Source: Frankia sp.
Lineage (GTDB): Bacteria > Actinomycetota > Actinomycetes > Frankiales > Frankiaceae
Direction of reading: 5' to 3'
NCBI GenBank assembly: GCA_019689615.1
Contig: JADGHD010000330.1
Coordinates: forward strand, 1-5,923
DNA length: 5,923 bases
The translations under genes were made by a program, and so were the position numbers. Below, one piece after another: positions 5,252-5,923 of this stretch (position 1 is the stretch's first letter; the number at the start of each line of letters is the position of its first letter). The notes below the pieces were generated by a model. That model ran no database searches. It had not been told where the DNA came from and saw nothing but the letters and a program-made list of their open reading frames with translations.

Positions 5252-5923
5252 TCAGTCGTCCGCGACGCCGGCCTCCTCGGCGATCGCGACCAGGGCGGCG
5301 TGGGTCGCCGGGTCGGCGGCGGCGATCAGGCCGTGCGAGGTGGTGTCCAGCGAGTGCCCGCGCAGGCCGGTGACCACGCAGCCGGCGGCGGCGCACAGCG
5401 CGAGCCCGGCCGCGAAGTGGACGTTCGTCCGCGGGTCGCCGTCGTACGGGTTCGGCCCGGACAGGTAGGCGGCGCGCCGGCCGACGGCGACCCAGGCCAG
5501 CGCGAGCGAGCTGGCGACCACCCGCGGCCGGAACGCCTGGGCGAACGCCGGGAGGGCCAGCATCCGCACGGTGGTCTGCTGGTGGCGCAGGTCGTCGAGG
5601 TTGATGTCGACGAGGGCTGACGCCCCGGACGGTTTGACCGGGGTGTCCTGCCCGGCGTGGCGCAGCAGCACCCGCTCACCGTCGGTCCAGAAGATCTCGT
5701 CGGTGAACGGGTCGGCGCAGGCGGCGACCCGGACGGCCCAGCCCTCTGGCTGGCCGGGCGCCGGGGCGCGCAGCGCCACGTTCACCGCGACCTGCTGGGT
5801 CTGGGCGGCGAAGTTGCGGGTGCCGCACAGCGGGTCGATCAGCCAGGTGCGCTCGGCCGGCCCGGTGGCGCCCAGTTCCTCGCCGACGAACCCGTCGTCC
5901 GGGAACGCCGCGCGCACGGTCTC
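5252..5923 (-). CDS. Inositol monophosphatase-like protein, N-terminus cut by window; atypical metal site
   Basis: 223 residues are visible; the family is about 250-280 long, so roughly 30-60 N-terminal residues lie outside the window. Family marks are FVGEELG (metal Glu, codons near 5876-5884), WLIDPLCGTRNFA (the WIDPLDGTxNF signature) and NVHFAAGLALCAAAG (the WDxAAGxxLVxEAG signature). Two metal-binding Asp positions differ: DPLCGT has Cys for the second Asp (codon 5825-5827), and VHFAAG has His for the Asp of WD (codon 5417-5419). Typical members remove phosphate from inositol phosphates, histidinol phosphate, PAP or fructose bisphosphate with two or three Mg2+. With these changes activity may be altered or lost, or a different metal used. 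The gene is convergent with the operon, separated by a terminator, and need not belong to the catabolic module. The frame continues past the edge, so the GTG at 5917 is an internal Val, not a proven start. Confidence 0.82.
   Translation of the reverse strand, partial: ETVRAAFPDDGFVGEELGATGPAERTWLIDPLCGTRNFAAQTQQVAVNVALRAPAPGQPEGWAVRVAACADPFTDEIFWTDGERVLLRHAGQDTPVKPSGASALVDINLDDLRHQQTTVRMLALPAFAQAFRPRVVASSLALAWVAVGRRAAYLSGPNPYDGDPRTNVHFAAGLALCAAAGCVVTGLRGHSLDTTSHGLIAAADPATHAALVAIAEEAGVADD

Noticed and set aside
3285..5396. 703-codon open frame on the minus strand opposite the dioxygenase operon
   Set aside because: It has low-complexity Arg/Gly/Val/Asp-rich sequence, overlaps three well-supported genes and the terminator hairpin, and shows no family motif.

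Overview
The window comes from a very GC-rich genome. Wobble positions are almost always G or C, GTG starts are common, ribosome-binding sites are AGGGAG/GGAGG-like, and terminators are GC hairpins without a T-run. This points to an actinomycete of the Frankia/Pseudonocardia/Streptomyces kind. The genus cannot be fixed from the sequence alone.

Layout, left to right. (1) 1-1208, minus strand: a class III (CaiB/BaiF) CoA-transferase, cut at its C-terminus by the window edge. (2) 1209-1464: a non-coding gap with a good promoter and operator for the CoA-transferase and GC stem-loops behind the regulator gene. (3) 1465-2292, minus: an IclR-family regulator of the PcaR/PcaU/PobR type. (4) 2293-2499: a divergent control region. 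(5) 2500-5201, plus: a tight three-gene operon holding a LigB-like class III extradiol dioxygenase large subunit, a LigA-like small subunit (4-nt overlap) and a PF01979 amidohydrolase (15-nt gap). (6) 5213-5248: a perfect 14-bp-arm hairpin between convergent genes. (7) 5252-5923, minus: an inositol-monophosphatase-like gene, cut at its N-terminus.

Genes 1-5 read as one catabolic module for an unidentified aromatic or heteroaromatic acid. The best evidence is a 19-bp near-palindrome, ATmCGGACnnnnGTmCGnn, found three times: over the CoA-transferase start region, in front of the regulator gene, and in front of the dioxygenase operon. It is the likely binding site of the IclR protein and ties the three transcription units into one local regulon.

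Three enzymes lack residues normally expected of their families. The LigB-like protein lacks the Glu iron ligand and the catalytic His at the positions they hold in LigB of Sphingobium SYK-6. The amidohydrolase keeps its metal ligands but lacks the deaminase Glu. The monophosphatase-like protein has Cys and His where metal-binding Asp residues are usual. Substrates and reactions are therefore open, and the module may carry out chemistry different from the textbook protocatechuate 4,5-cleavage pathway. No RNA genes, CRISPR arrays, insertion sequences or attachment sites were seen.
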